Positions 28,851 through 36,712 of a stretch of DNA of 38,624 bases are shown here, one piece after another (position 1 is the stretch's first letter; every line of letters starts with the position of its first letter). This DNA comes from a virus: positions 1 through 38,624 of IMG/VR virus record IMGVR_UViG_3300037189_005566; one strand, written 5' to 3'. The notes below the pieces were generated by a model. The model ran no database searches, was not told where the DNA came from, and worked only from the letters and a program-made list of their open reading frames with translations. The position numbers were made by a program, and so were the translations under genes.

Positions 28851-29232
28851 GGATGCGATCCTTGAGGCCGTCGAGCTGCTCGTAGATCGCAGCCGTGTTG
28901 GCGCGTCGCTTGGCATTGGTCGAGATCGCGTAGCCGCCGATGCCGAAGATGGCGAGGAGCTGCATGACCAGTCCATACCACTCTTCGAGGCCAGCAACCT
29001 TGCCGTCGCCGTTTTTGTCGGCTTCAGCAACTGCGGCGCGCACCTCGGCGGCCTTGTCCGCGAGCTTCTGGCCCTGCTCGCCCATGTTGCGCAGCCCGGC
29101 CTCGACGCCGGTCAGCGCCTTCTCGGCTTCCTTGGTGGCCAGGTCAACGCGGTCGATGGCGTCGTTGAGTTTGGTGTAGACGCCGCAGCTCGTCAGCAGC
29201 AGCAACGACAAGATCCATGGTTGTCGCATCAT
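28831..29232 (-). CDS. Candidate unimolecular spanin with EF-hand-like loop
   Basis: This 133-aa protein has a lipoprotein signal, 'SLLLLTSC|G' with Cys16 and Gly at +2 (outer-membrane sorting). A helical region of about 55 residues follows, then a canonical-looking EF-hand loop 'DKNGDGKVAGLE' (residues 72-83: D, N, D, K, A, E at 1, 3, 5, 7, 9, 12), a membrane segment 'WYGLVMQLLAIFGIGGYAIS' (85-104), and a basic tail. A lipid anchor at one end and a membrane segment near the other is the layout of u-spanins such as phage T1 gp11, also about 130 aa, which bridge outer and inner membranes at lysis. It is coupled by ATGA to the upstream small membrane protein. The spanin call is inferred from topology. 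Confidence 0.65.
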   Translation of the reverse strand: MMRQPWILSLLLLTSCGVYTKLNDAIDRVDLATKEAEKALTGVEAGLRNMGEQGQKLADKAAEVRAAVAEADKNGDGKVAGLEEWYGLVMQLLAIFGIGGYAISTNAKRRANTAAIYEQLDGLKDRIRETPRA

Positions 29233-29471
29233 TTGACCTCAGGCACTTTCAGATTCGGGTTGCGATCGGCCAAGCCCTGCGAGAAGGCTTGGAGCCGTTT
29301 GAAGTTGGTGTCCTCGCGCGTCTCGATCCACTGCCGCAGGTTCGTCACCGCGAACTCAACTTGCAGCAGCCGCGACTGGATCATCAGCGCACCGCCGACG
29401 ATCGACATGATGACCGACAGCGGGACCACCGCGTCGCGCAGGTTGATCTGGCCACGTTCGTCGGGAGCCAT
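29229..29471 (-). CDS. Small membrane protein, holin or spanin-like
   Basis: This 80-aa protein has a short charged N-terminus, one membrane segment ('AVVPLSVIMSIVGGALMI', about residues 14-31) and a charged helical C-terminal half ('NLRQWIETREDTNFKRLQAF'). The layout fits a single-pass holin or an i-spanin-like protein. It precedes the candidate u-spanin and is coupled to it by ATGA, so it is probably part of the lysis cassette. No holin family is recognised. Confidence 0.6.
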   Translation of the reverse strand: MAPDERGQINLRDAVVPLSVIMSIVGGALMIQSRLLQVEFAVTNLRQWIETREDTNFKRLQAFSQGLADRNPNLKVPEVK

Positions 29472-29472
29472 C

Positions 29473-29733
29473 TCAACGAGCCTCCCACGTGATCACGTCG
29501 GCAGCAGTAAACGCCTCCACGTTCTCGGTCTGGAGGTTGGCGTGGTCGGCTGCCATGACAGATAGCTGCGCCAGGATCTGGTCCTTCGTTGCGCCTTCCG
29601 CTGGCTCGTAGCCGACTTCGCCATCAACGACGCCACGCACGGCCTCGGTCAAGCGGTAGTTGACGCAGTATTCGATCGCGCCGTCTTCTAGCTCGATGTG
29701 CGGATGCGACAGCACGATCTTGATAGTGCTCAT
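29473..29733 (-). CDS. Hypothetical protein
   Basis: This 86-aa protein starts at the ATG at 29733, sharing one base with the previous stop (TGATG); a longer reading to 29781 lies over the preceding gene. It is acidic, with an antiparallel-strand pattern 'MSTIKIVLSHPHIELEDGAI' and an alpha-helical C-terminus. It lies between a tail or virion protein and the lysis group. Function is unknown. Confidence 0.6.
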   Translation of the reverse strand: MSTIKIVLSHPHIELEDGAIEYCVNYRLTEAVRGVVDGEVGYEPAEGATKDQILAQLSVMAADHANLQTENVEAFTAADVITWEAR

Positions 29734-30389
29734 CAGTAGGCCGTGACCTCTGTCCAGATCACCGTGCAGCCAAACTGCCACGTACCGGTTGCTGGGACTG
29801 TTGCGCGAATGACAAAGCCTTCGTTTTGTGCGAAGATCAGCGGCGCTTCGCCGCCTGGGTCGGCATGGAAGAGATCAAACTGCGGCACCCATTGCACGCT
29901 TGTGCCCGTTCCAAACGCTGCCGAATATTGCCCGACGGCTTGCGCGTCGAGCGTCTTGGTGCCTGCGGTCAACGCGGCCGTCGATGCAATGCGTGATGCA
30001 CCGAGCAACGTCGAGCCCATGCTCGTGCGTGCCTTGCCGTTGTTGCCGGTAATCGTCGCCGCCGTGCCGCCCGAACCGTCAGCGGTCCACGAGCGGGCAA
30101 CCGTCATGTCGATGCGTCCAAAGCCAGCAGCAAACGCAGTCGCGCTGCCAGACAGCCCGTCGAAAACCACCGACGTCACGACACACAGTCTCGTGGCGTC
30201 TGACCAGCGGAACTGGAAGATTTCGCTGTTGGCTGCAAGTCCTGCGGCCATCGTGCCCGACAGTTGCGAGATGCGGTAGGAACCAAGTGCGCCAGCATCA
30301 ATCGGGCGCAGCGTTGCACGCATTGCCCGGTAGTTGGTGCCATCGACTTCGGCGACCACGCCGCTGTTGCCTTGTAGTTGGATTGCCAT
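29733..30389 (-). CDS. Virion-associated beta-rich protein
   Basis: This 218-aa protein resembles a family often found next to phage tail-fibre genes: 'NSGVVAEVDGTNYRAMRATL' near the N-terminus, 'DAGALGSYRISQLSGTMAAG' and 'AANSEIFQFRWSD', and a C-terminal 'ATGTWQFGCTVIWTEV'. The composition is typical of surface beta domains. It has GGAGATAAGAC before the ATG and lies directly after the tail fibre. A fibre-tip or head-surface protein is possible; no precise function can be given. Confidence 0.6.
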   Translation of the reverse strand: MAIQLQGNSGVVAEVDGTNYRAMRATLRPIDAGALGSYRISQLSGTMAAGLAANSEIFQFRWSDATRLCVVTSVVFDGLSGSATAFAAGFGRIDMTVARSWTADGSGGTAATITGNNGKARTSMGSTLLGASRIASTAALTAGTKTLDAQAVGQYSAAFGTGTSVQWVPQFDLFHADPGGEAPLIFAQNEGFVIRATVPATGTWQFGCTVIWTEVTAY

Positions 30390-30392
30390 GTC

Positions 30393-31580
30393 TTATCTCC
30401 ACTGCCAAGCGATGGTCCACTTGCCGTAAATACGCGTCCCGCGACCGCCTTCGCTTTCGCCAGAGTATCCGTAGGTCGGAGTCGCAGATGAGCGCGTGTT
30501 ATCGACACCGCCTTTGCCAAGTCGCTCGTTGAGTTGGCTTGTGTTCTGCGCGTAGATGGTGAATCCAGTTCCTGGGATCACGTTGCCTGCCATCACGGAG
30601 ATTGTCTCGACGCGGTGTTCGTCGGCTGTGTGATCGTCAGTATCAGCGGGCTGAAGCCATGCGGAAACGACCGACGAAGTGTCGATTCCAGTCTGCCCCG
30701 TAATCGTCAACGAGGCATCGCTGCTGCCAGGAAACGCGCCAAAGTCAATCGTCGTGACGCTGTAGGCACCAGTTGCGCTTGGGATGCTGGCCCATGTCTG
30801 GTCGCCGCGCAGATAGGTAGCCGAGCTAGCCGTGCCGCTGCTTGCGAGACGGCTCGTTGGGATCAGGTTTTGAACGTCATTCGTTCGGCCTGGACCCATG
30901 ACCAAGATCTCGCCAGTGCTTGCATGCACGCGAACCACGCGTCCGATGTTCTGCACCAGCTCGGTGTATCCCGTCGGCCGCGTGGGCGTCAGTCCGCCGC
31001 CTGCCGCGACGTAGACGACGCCGTTCATCGCATAGGCCGACGTATTGAGACCGCGCACCATGCCCAGCGGGACCGCAAAGCCATTAGCGTTGTTTGCCAG
31101 CGTCGCCTCCAGCACTCCGATGCACGGCATTGTGGCACTGTTGCTCGCATCCGCAGCTGCGACTTCAGTCGCGCCAGATGCGCCAACGCTCCCGGTCGCA
31201 TAGACGGGCGTGCCGATTGTCAGCGATCCGCCGCTCGTATTCTTCACGGGAAATCTGCATGCCTCGATGTGCGCATAGGTCTGATCGCCGCGCAGGAACG
31301 TGCTGTTGTCGGCGGTTCCAGTGCCAAGACGAGCCGTCGGGACTGGAGAGTCGATCGTCCAGACAGTGCCTCCGCCCGATACCGTGATGTCGCCTTTGTC
31401 TCCGTCCGTGACACCACCGCCACCGCTGACCGACGAGATCAAGCAGCGCTTGACCTGGCCGTCGGTCGCGTCGAGGAACTCGACGTAGTCAGCAGCCGCA
31501 ACCGGCGCAGTGACAGTGCGGCGCGCGAAGTCGCCGCTGAACACTACGTTTTCGGAGTAGTCCTGGTTTATGACTGGCAT
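30393..31580 (-). CDS. Tail fibre/receptor-binding protein with repeats
   Basis: This 395-aa protein has tail-fibre features: 'GDKGDITVSGGGTVWTID' (about residues 60-77), a string common in phage fibres, and two copies of an 'ARL-GTGTA-STFLRGDQT' unit (residues 82-102 and 243-262). Between the copies is a beta-rich domain, and the C-terminus ('GRGTRIYGKWTIAWQW') looks like a receptor-binding tip. It follows the tail-tip protein after one base (TGATG overlap). It would be the main host-recognition fibre together with the polyglycine adhesin. Confidence 0.78.
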   Translation of the reverse strand: MPVINQDYSENVVFSGDFARRTVTAPVAAADYVEFLDATDGQVKRCLISSVSGGGGVTDGDKGDITVSGGGTVWTIDSPVPTARLGTGTADNSTFLRGDQTYAHIEACRFPVKNTSGGSLTIGTPVYATGSVGASGATEVAAADASNSATMPCIGVLEATLANNANGFAVPLGMVRGLNTSAYAMNGVVYVAAGGGLTPTRPTGYTELVQNIGRVVRVHASTGEILVMGPGRTNDVQNLIPTSRLASSGTASSATYLRGDQTWASIPSATGAYSVTTIDFGAFPGSSDASLTITGQTGIDTSSVVSAWLQPADTDDHTADEHRVETISVMAGNVIPGTGFTIYAQNTSQLNERLGKGGVDNTRSSATPTYGYSGESEGGRGTRIYGKWTIAWQWR

Positions 31581-34500
31581 CAGACAACCTCAATCCATGT
31601 GCGACCGTTGCCAAAGTCGCCGAGCTGGAAGCGTTCGACCTTGAACGTAGTCGACAGGCCCGGAGTATACCCGTCCGCCGTCTGCTCGGCTGCCGTGTAG
31701 GTGAACTCGCGCGCGCCCCGAATGTTGGAGCTGCCCGTGTTCTGTGCGCTGATCGTCTTGGTGCGCAGCAGCGTCGTTCCTGCCGGGTCGTAGAAGTTGA
31801 CCTTGTAGCCCTCGAATGACTCGTCCAACGGGTAAGGCGTGCCGCTGCCAGGCACAGCTTGCAGTCGCGTCCAGTGGTCGAACACGAACGTGCGGTCGAA
31901 CGTGACAAGCGCGGTCTCCGTGGTGAACAAGCGACCAGGCATCGGGCGTGCGTTCCAACAGTCGAGGGTGACCGTCTGTGCCGTCACATCGTCGATCGAC
32001 TGACCAGCAGCCACAACCTTGATGTTGATCGTGGTGGGCAAACTTGCCGCACTGAGGTTGGTCGGGACGAACTGCACAGCGCCGAGCTGCCGCGCTTGGT
32101 AGAGGAACGTGACCTTGCTGCCAGCGGCCTTGGTGGTTGCCGCGCTGTCGTAGGTTCCGCGCAGGCCGCGCAGCAGGTAGTCGAACGTGAACGTGCCGTC
32201 GCCGTTGTCGACAACGTCGCGCGCGCCAAGGATCTCAAAGTTCGCGCCGTTTTCGATCAGCATCCAGTTCCAGCCCGCCTCAACGTCTGCGGTCGTGACC
32301 GTGACCAGCGGGATCACGTTGTCGCGGTCGATGGAGACCGTGAAGTTGTTCGTCGTGTCGTAGGTCACGCTGCCGATGCCGTCACCGGGCGTGCCCGAAG
32401 CAAGCGAGCTGGTCAGCGTGCCCATGCCGCACTGCGTGTTGAGCGTGGCAACCTGCGTGTAGTTCGTGCCGCCGTCGCGGGACTCGTAGACCACCGCACC
32501 GCCCCAACGCGCTCCGCCTGCCGAGCACGCGCCGATGTAGTAACCAGGCACGAAGGCGTCCTCGTCCACCAACGGCGGGATGTCGAGCACGCGGAACGTC
32601 GGCGTGACCGGCGTGGGCGTCGAGATGACGATGTCGGGCGAAGGCTGCACGGGCGAGCCGCGCACTCCGAGCGTCACGTCCTCGACCACCGCCGTCACAT
32701 TGATGACGAAGTTGTTGCCGACCTCGCGGCGGATGATGCGGGCCGTGTAATCCTGGCCCTCGTCATCCGTCAGCGTCACCAGGTCGTTCTCCAACGCCTC
32801 CAGGTAGGCAACTGGTAACTGGAAGTCGAGCGAGGTCGCGTTGACCCACGACCGACGCAGCAGCGTGGCAGCGAGGTTGCGCGCCTGCTTTCGGCTCAAA
32901 ACCACGTTGTCGAGCTGGATGTTCTGCTCGTTCGCGCTGGCGAGAGGAGACGGCTGGCGCTGTTTGAAGTGCTGAAAGCCTTGCGCGTATTGCTGGTCGG
33001 GGTCTTGGTGCGAGACGCCGATGCTGGTGGGCAAGTCCTGCGTGTCGCGCTGCGTGATTTTGAGCTTGTCGCCTGCGTTTGGCGTGTCGGCACCGCTGGC
33101 AACGCCGAGGTCCGAGAAGCTCGCGCCGTTCTCGATTTGGATGCTGTCGGCGTTCTCGACGTTAAAGAACGCCAGCGTGTTGTTGCGCTCTTGGGCGAGC
33201 AGGCCATAGGCCAGCATCACCGGTTGCAGAGCCGTCACGGTTGGGATCGCGCCCTGCGTCCAGTAGCCCTCGAACGGTTCCTGGTCCACGTCCGCAACGT
33301 CGATGAGCAGGTCTTGCAGCTCGGCGCGTTCGCAGAGTTCGACCACAGCCTGCGGGACGATCATCACCGCGTCAGGCTCGATTATGCCCTCGATGATCGG
33401 CGGCACCTGGTTGCCGAAGTAGGTCGACAAGTCCCACTGGTCGAGCATCTGGTAGGCCATGCCACGGAAGCCGGGGATCTGCCCTGCGGTCTTCGTGCGC
33501 GCGATGATCGAGTCTTCGAGCTGGCCGTCGGTGCCTTGGTAGTAGCTGTCGACTGGATCGGCCGCGAACATGCGGCCCTCATAGCTTTGGATGACAGACG
33601 GAGTCAGGACCAGCGTGTTGTTTGCGCACCGAATGCGCAGTTGTTGGTTTGATCCCGTCGGGTTTGTGTTGATGTATGGACCAGGAACAACAACAAAGTC
33701 TGGCCCAACACCAGGCGAAGAAGAGAACAACGCTTCCCAGATGCTGCCATCGGCGACGTTGGTGAACACGCCAGAGATGTTCTTCTGCGCGTTGTAAGCC
33801 TTGATCTCCATGATCTGGTCGACGCCCATGAAACGCGCCCACCGTTTCTTGATCATGTCCTGCCACTCAAATGTCTGGTTGGTCGTGATGACCTGGTTGA
33901 TGCCTGGCTGACCCGTGCCACCAGGGCCCCAGACTTCGTTGGCTGAAATCAAAAAGAAGTAGTCTTCTCTGACAATCGAAGCAGGGTTGAGCGCAGTGCC
34001 AGCGGTGACGCTTACCAGCGAGCCCATGTCTTGCCCAATCAGCGCTTCAAGAGTCACCGATGAAGGAGTCGATGCGTGCCGTGTCAATTCGTTGACTCGC
34101 CACCAACTGCGCTGAGTCCATAGCCCTCGGCCTTGGATGCTGCCTGCCGCGTTGTCGCTGAAGCCGCGCAGATCGACAATGTCGCCGATCACTAGTTGGT
34201 CCGTAAAGTCGGGCTCGTAGGTGCTGTTCATCGTCAGCTTCAGCACCTTCTTGACCACTTGATACGTGACAGTCGCGCCTGGCGTTCCACCAAAAGCCCA
34301 GTCCACCGTGAACGCGCTCGCGGTGTTGCTAATGATCGGGCGCATCTGGCCTGACAGCGGGCCGCTCGTAATCTTCAGCCAGTTGTAGTTGCGCGCGTAA
34401 GCGTCGACCGTCATCGATCCAGTCGTGCTGTTTACCACCGTCGTGGTGCTACCGGCCGCCACCGTGCCGCTCGTCGTCACTGTTTCAATGGTGATCGACG

Positions 34501-34942
34501 TCATCTCGCTGGTCACGATCTTGACCAGGTTCTTGTCGGACCACCAAACGAGCTGACCGTTGGCGACCAACTGGTTCATCTTTAGCGTCTGCCGGTCGTT
34601 GACCGACAATCCAACGTCGGCAAACACGCGCTTGATCTGACCAGCCACGCCGCCTTTCGGGCCGGTGATGGTGTCTTCGCGTGTCTTCTCCGACTGATAC
34701 ATGATGTGCATCGGAACGCGAACGCGGCGGCCCATAGCCCAGACACGCGGCGCGCCAGGCGTGTTGCTCGTCTGCGGCAAGCCGACCAGCGGACGCGGAC
34801 GGGCCTTCTGATCTCCTTCGCCAAGGATGGCCGGATAGAGGAACCGCTGGTCCAGATAGCTAGCGACCGCGACAGCGCCGAAAGCGAGAAACGGGTTCCA
34901 CTTGTACGCGGCTGCTGCAATGCCAACACCAGGACTAGCCAT
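31580..34942 (-). CDS. Tail tip/host-specificity protein (GTA gp15-like)
   Basis: At 1120 aa this is the largest protein in the window. The N-terminus ('KWNPFLAFGAVAVASYLDQR', 'GLPQTSNTPGAPRVWAMGRR') and the middle ('ARNLAATLLRRSWVNATSLD', 'YLEALENDLVTLTDDEGQDY') are typical of the large tail-tip proteins with a Phage-tail_3 domain that follow NlpC/P60 in GTA-like tails. Residues about 160-231 are a small beta domain that is also inserted twice in the DUF2163 protein. The C-terminal third ('DRTFVFDHWTRLQAVPGSG') consists of beta domains likely to contact the host. It overlaps the NlpC/P60 gene by 8 bp and the fibre gene by one base. Confidence 0.85.
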   Translation of the reverse strand: MASPGVGIAAAAYKWNPFLAFGAVAVASYLDQRFLYPAILGEGDQKARPRPLVGLPQTSNTPGAPRVWAMGRRVRVPMHIMYQSEKTREDTITGPKGGVAGQIKRVFADVGLSVNDRQTLKMNQLVANGQLVWWSDKNLVKIVTSEMTSITIETVTTSGTVAAGSTTTVVNSTTGSMTVDAYARNYNWLKITSGPLSGQMRPIISNTASAFTVDWAFGGTPGATVTYQVVKKVLKLTMNSTYEPDFTDQLVIGDIVDLRGFSDNAAGSIQGRGLWTQRSWWRVNELTRHASTPSSVTLEALIGQDMGSLVSVTAGTALNPASIVREDYFFLISANEVWGPGGTGQPGINQVITTNQTFEWQDMIKKRWARFMGVDQIMEIKAYNAQKNISGVFTNVADGSIWEALFSSSPGVGPDFVVVPGPYINTNPTGSNQQLRIRCANNTLVLTPSVIQSYEGRMFAADPVDSYYQGTDGQLEDSIIARTKTAGQIPGFRGMAYQMLDQWDLSTYFGNQVPPIIEGIIEPDAVMIVPQAVVELCERAELQDLLIDVADVDQEPFEGYWTQGAIPTVTALQPVMLAYGLLAQERNNTLAFFNVENADSIQIENGASFSDLGVASGADTPNAGDKLKITQRDTQDLPTSIGVSHQDPDQQYAQGFQHFKQRQPSPLASANEQNIQLDNVVLSRKQARNLAATLLRRSWVNATSLDFQLPVAYLEALENDLVTLTDDEGQDYTARIIRREVGNNFVINVTAVVEDVTLGVRGSPVQPSPDIVISTPTPVTPTFRVLDIPPLVDEDAFVPGYYIGACSAGGARWGGAVVYESRDGGTNYTQVATLNTQCGMGTLTSSLASGTPGDGIGSVTYDTTNNFTVSIDRDNVIPLVTVTTADVEAGWNWMLIENGANFEILGARDVVDNGDGTFTFDYLLRGLRGTYDSAATTKAAGSKVTFLYQARQLGAVQFVPTNLSAASLPTTINIKVVAAGQSIDDVTAQTVTLDCWNARPMPGRLFTTETALVTFDRTFVFDHWTRLQAVPGSGTPYPLDESFEGYKVNFYDPAGTTLLRTKTISAQNTGSSNIRGAREFTYTAAEQTADGYTPGLSTTFKVERFQLGDFGNGRTWIEVV

Positions 34943-35357
34943 CGACGCCCTCCGCTCTCCAGATGCTGTGTAGCCGGTTGTTCCATGCGTTGGTCAACCG
35001 GTGCTTGATGACGCGACCGGTGCTTCCGTGCGCGTGGACGATGTGCTCGGCCCCGACAAGCAACGCGAAGTGCATCGGAAGCTCGGGCTTGTATGCGAAA
35101 ACCAACACGTCGCCGGGCTGCGCATCGTCACGGTGAACGCGGCGCGCGCGCTTGCCGAGCTCGGCCAGCAGCATGTCGGCCTTGGGCATTGGTCCATAGC
35201 CGAAGAGGTCGGGCAAGTCGCAGCCAGCAGACCAGACCGCGCACAGCACGACGCCGACGCAATCAACGCCACTTTGCGGGTTGCGGCCTTGGTGGCGGAA
35301 CGGCGTCCCCACCATGGCCTCGGCTGCTGCCGCAATCTGCTCGCCCTTCGTGCTCAT
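34935..35357 (-). CDS. Tail-associated NlpC/P60 peptidase
   Basis: This 140-aa protein starts at the ATG at 35357 (ATGA overlap); the open frame upstream of it is a shadow of the DUF2163 gene. It is a NlpC/P60-type cysteine peptidase: 'SGVDCVGVVLCA' with nucleophile Cys33, 'AQPGDVLVFAY' and 'PMHFALLVGAEHIVHAHG' with His96 and a following His. Members in GTA-like tails cut peptidoglycan peptides during entry. Order DUF2163, NlpC/P60, large tip protein is standard. Confidence 0.9.
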   Translation of the reverse strand: MSTKGEQIAAAAEAMVGTPFRHQGRNPQSGVDCVGVVLCAVWSAGCDLPDLFGYGPMPKADMLLAELGKRARRVHRDDAQPGDVLVFAYKPELPMHFALLVGAEHIVHAHGSTGRVIKHRLTNAWNNRLHSIWRAEGVDG

Positions 35358-36712
35358 TGTTCGAGCTGCTCGATGGTCTTGTTTGCGCCGGGCGAGTAGA
35401 CGTCCGTGCCGCCGAAGTTGTCCACGTTGGTTTTCACCACGCGGTAGCTCACGCCTGCCAGCGGCGCGCTGCCGAACGCGGGCGAGACCGTGTAGCTCGT
35501 CGTGGTGTTGGTCGTGATCAGGCGCTCTTGCCCAGCCAGTGCGCCCGACACGATGCGCAGGTAGTGGAAGTTGTTGGCGTATTGGTTGGTCGTAAGCGCA
35601 GCAGCCGTGTCGTTGACCACAGTGGTCGTGCTGCTCGCCGTGGTCGTGCCTTCCTTTGCCGGGAACTGCCGGAACTTCGAGGAGCACGTTCCAATCAGAC
35701 CGTCACAGCCTGGGCGGATGATGCCACGGTCGCCCGATGCAATGTCGAACGGAGTCGGCAGCAGGAGCAGGATTCGGCGCGTGCCCGAGTCGTGCTCGAT
35801 GATCGGCGAGACCAGGCCAGCGTTCGCGCCCGTGGTCCACTCGATCTCGCCGTCGCGGAAGAAGTTGTCCGCGTAGCTCGCGCTGGTGGTCCAGTCGCTG
35901 CCGTTGATCGTGAACTCCATGCGCTGCGTGCTGACAGCATCGACGCGCGGGCCGCGACCAAGCCAGCCGACCTCGCCGTTGAGCGGCGCAGCGTCGAGCG
36001 AGCTTTCCAACGTGAGCACGTTGGATGTGTTACTGAGCACGCGCCGTTCCTTGCCACGCTGCGCGCCGTTGCGCATGTGGAAGTAGTAGCCAGCCCACTG
36101 GTCAACGGTCCACGGCGTGCCCGCGACTGCGATCAGAATCGAGGTCGTGCCAGAGGTCGCCACCGTGATGGCCGTCTCTTGGTAGATCAGGTCGTCGCTG
36201 ATGTCGGCCTTGCACGTTGCCGCGTCGCCGAGCGTGTAGGTGCACTGCTGTGAATGCAGACCGCCAAAGCGTCCGCCCACCGGCGTCTGGAGCTGCGCCG
36301 TCAGACCCTCCAACGTGGCGATCCACGCCGAGCCGTCGTAGGCCATCATGCGGATGCGCTTCGTGGCTTTGTAGTGCCAGACCCATGGCCGCCTCCAATC
36401 CACAATGGTCTGCTCGACCTTGGCCCCGCGATACTTGTTGCCCAGCAAATCGGGGATCAGGATCGTCGAGCCGTCCACGATGCCGCGCGCTTCCTGGTTG
36501 CCCGACTTCAGGTCGGACTCGCGGCGTTCTGCGGTGATGCCGCCGAGGAATGCTGGCGTGTAGGTGTCCTCGTCGAGCGTGATGGAGCGGTCGTGGTCAG
36601 TAAAGCGCAGGATAAAGCCATCGGTGCGCGTGACCTTGAAGAGCTGCGCCAGCGTCTGCGCTCGGCGGAACTTCTGGTTGTAGAGAGCCTGCTGGCTGCT
36701 GCGGATCGTCAT
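35354..36712 (-). CDS. DUF2163 / BR0599-like tail protein with two inserted domains
   Basis: This 452-aa protein has the DUF2163 start ('QTLAQLFKVTRTDGFILRFT', 'DHDRSITLDEDTYTPAF') and the BR0599 C-terminal domain ('CTYTLGDAATCKADI', 'SPIIEHDSG', 'PGCDGLIGTCSSKF', 'NFGGTDVYSPG'). It is a hub-like tail-tip protein in siphoviruses and GTAs. It is longer than the usual 280-300 residues because two related beta domains are inserted, at about residues 185-252 and 355-428. The second splits the Cys-containing loop just before 'NFGG'. It overlaps both neighbours by 4 bp. Confidence 0.88.
   Translation of the reverse strand: MTIRSSQQALYNQKFRRAQTLAQLFKVTRTDGFILRFTDHDRSITLDEDTYTPAFLGGITAERRESDLKSGNQEARGIVDGSTILIPDLLGNKYRGAKVEQTIVDWRRPWVWHYKATKRIRMMAYDGSAWIATLEGLTAQLQTPVGGRFGGLHSQQCTYTLGDAATCKADISDDLIYQETAITVATSGTTSILIAVAGTPWTVDQWAGYYFHMRNGAQRGKERRVLSNTSNVLTLESSLDAAPLNGEVGWLGRGPRVDAVSTQRMEFTINGSDWTTSASYADNFFRDGEIEWTTGANAGLVSPIIEHDSGTRRILLLLPTPFDIASGDRGIIRPGCDGLIGTCSSKFRQFPAKEGTTTASSTTTVVNDTAAALTTNQYANNFHYLRIVSGALAGQERLITTNTTTSYTVSPAFGSAPLAGVSYRVVKTNVDNFGGTDVYSPGANKTIEQLEQ

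Noticed and set aside
35357-35687. N-terminal extension of the NlpC/P60 protein to 35687
   Set aside because: The extension is His/Arg-rich shadow sequence of the DUF2163 gene; the ATG at 35357 has the standard ATGA overlap and starts the conserved domain.
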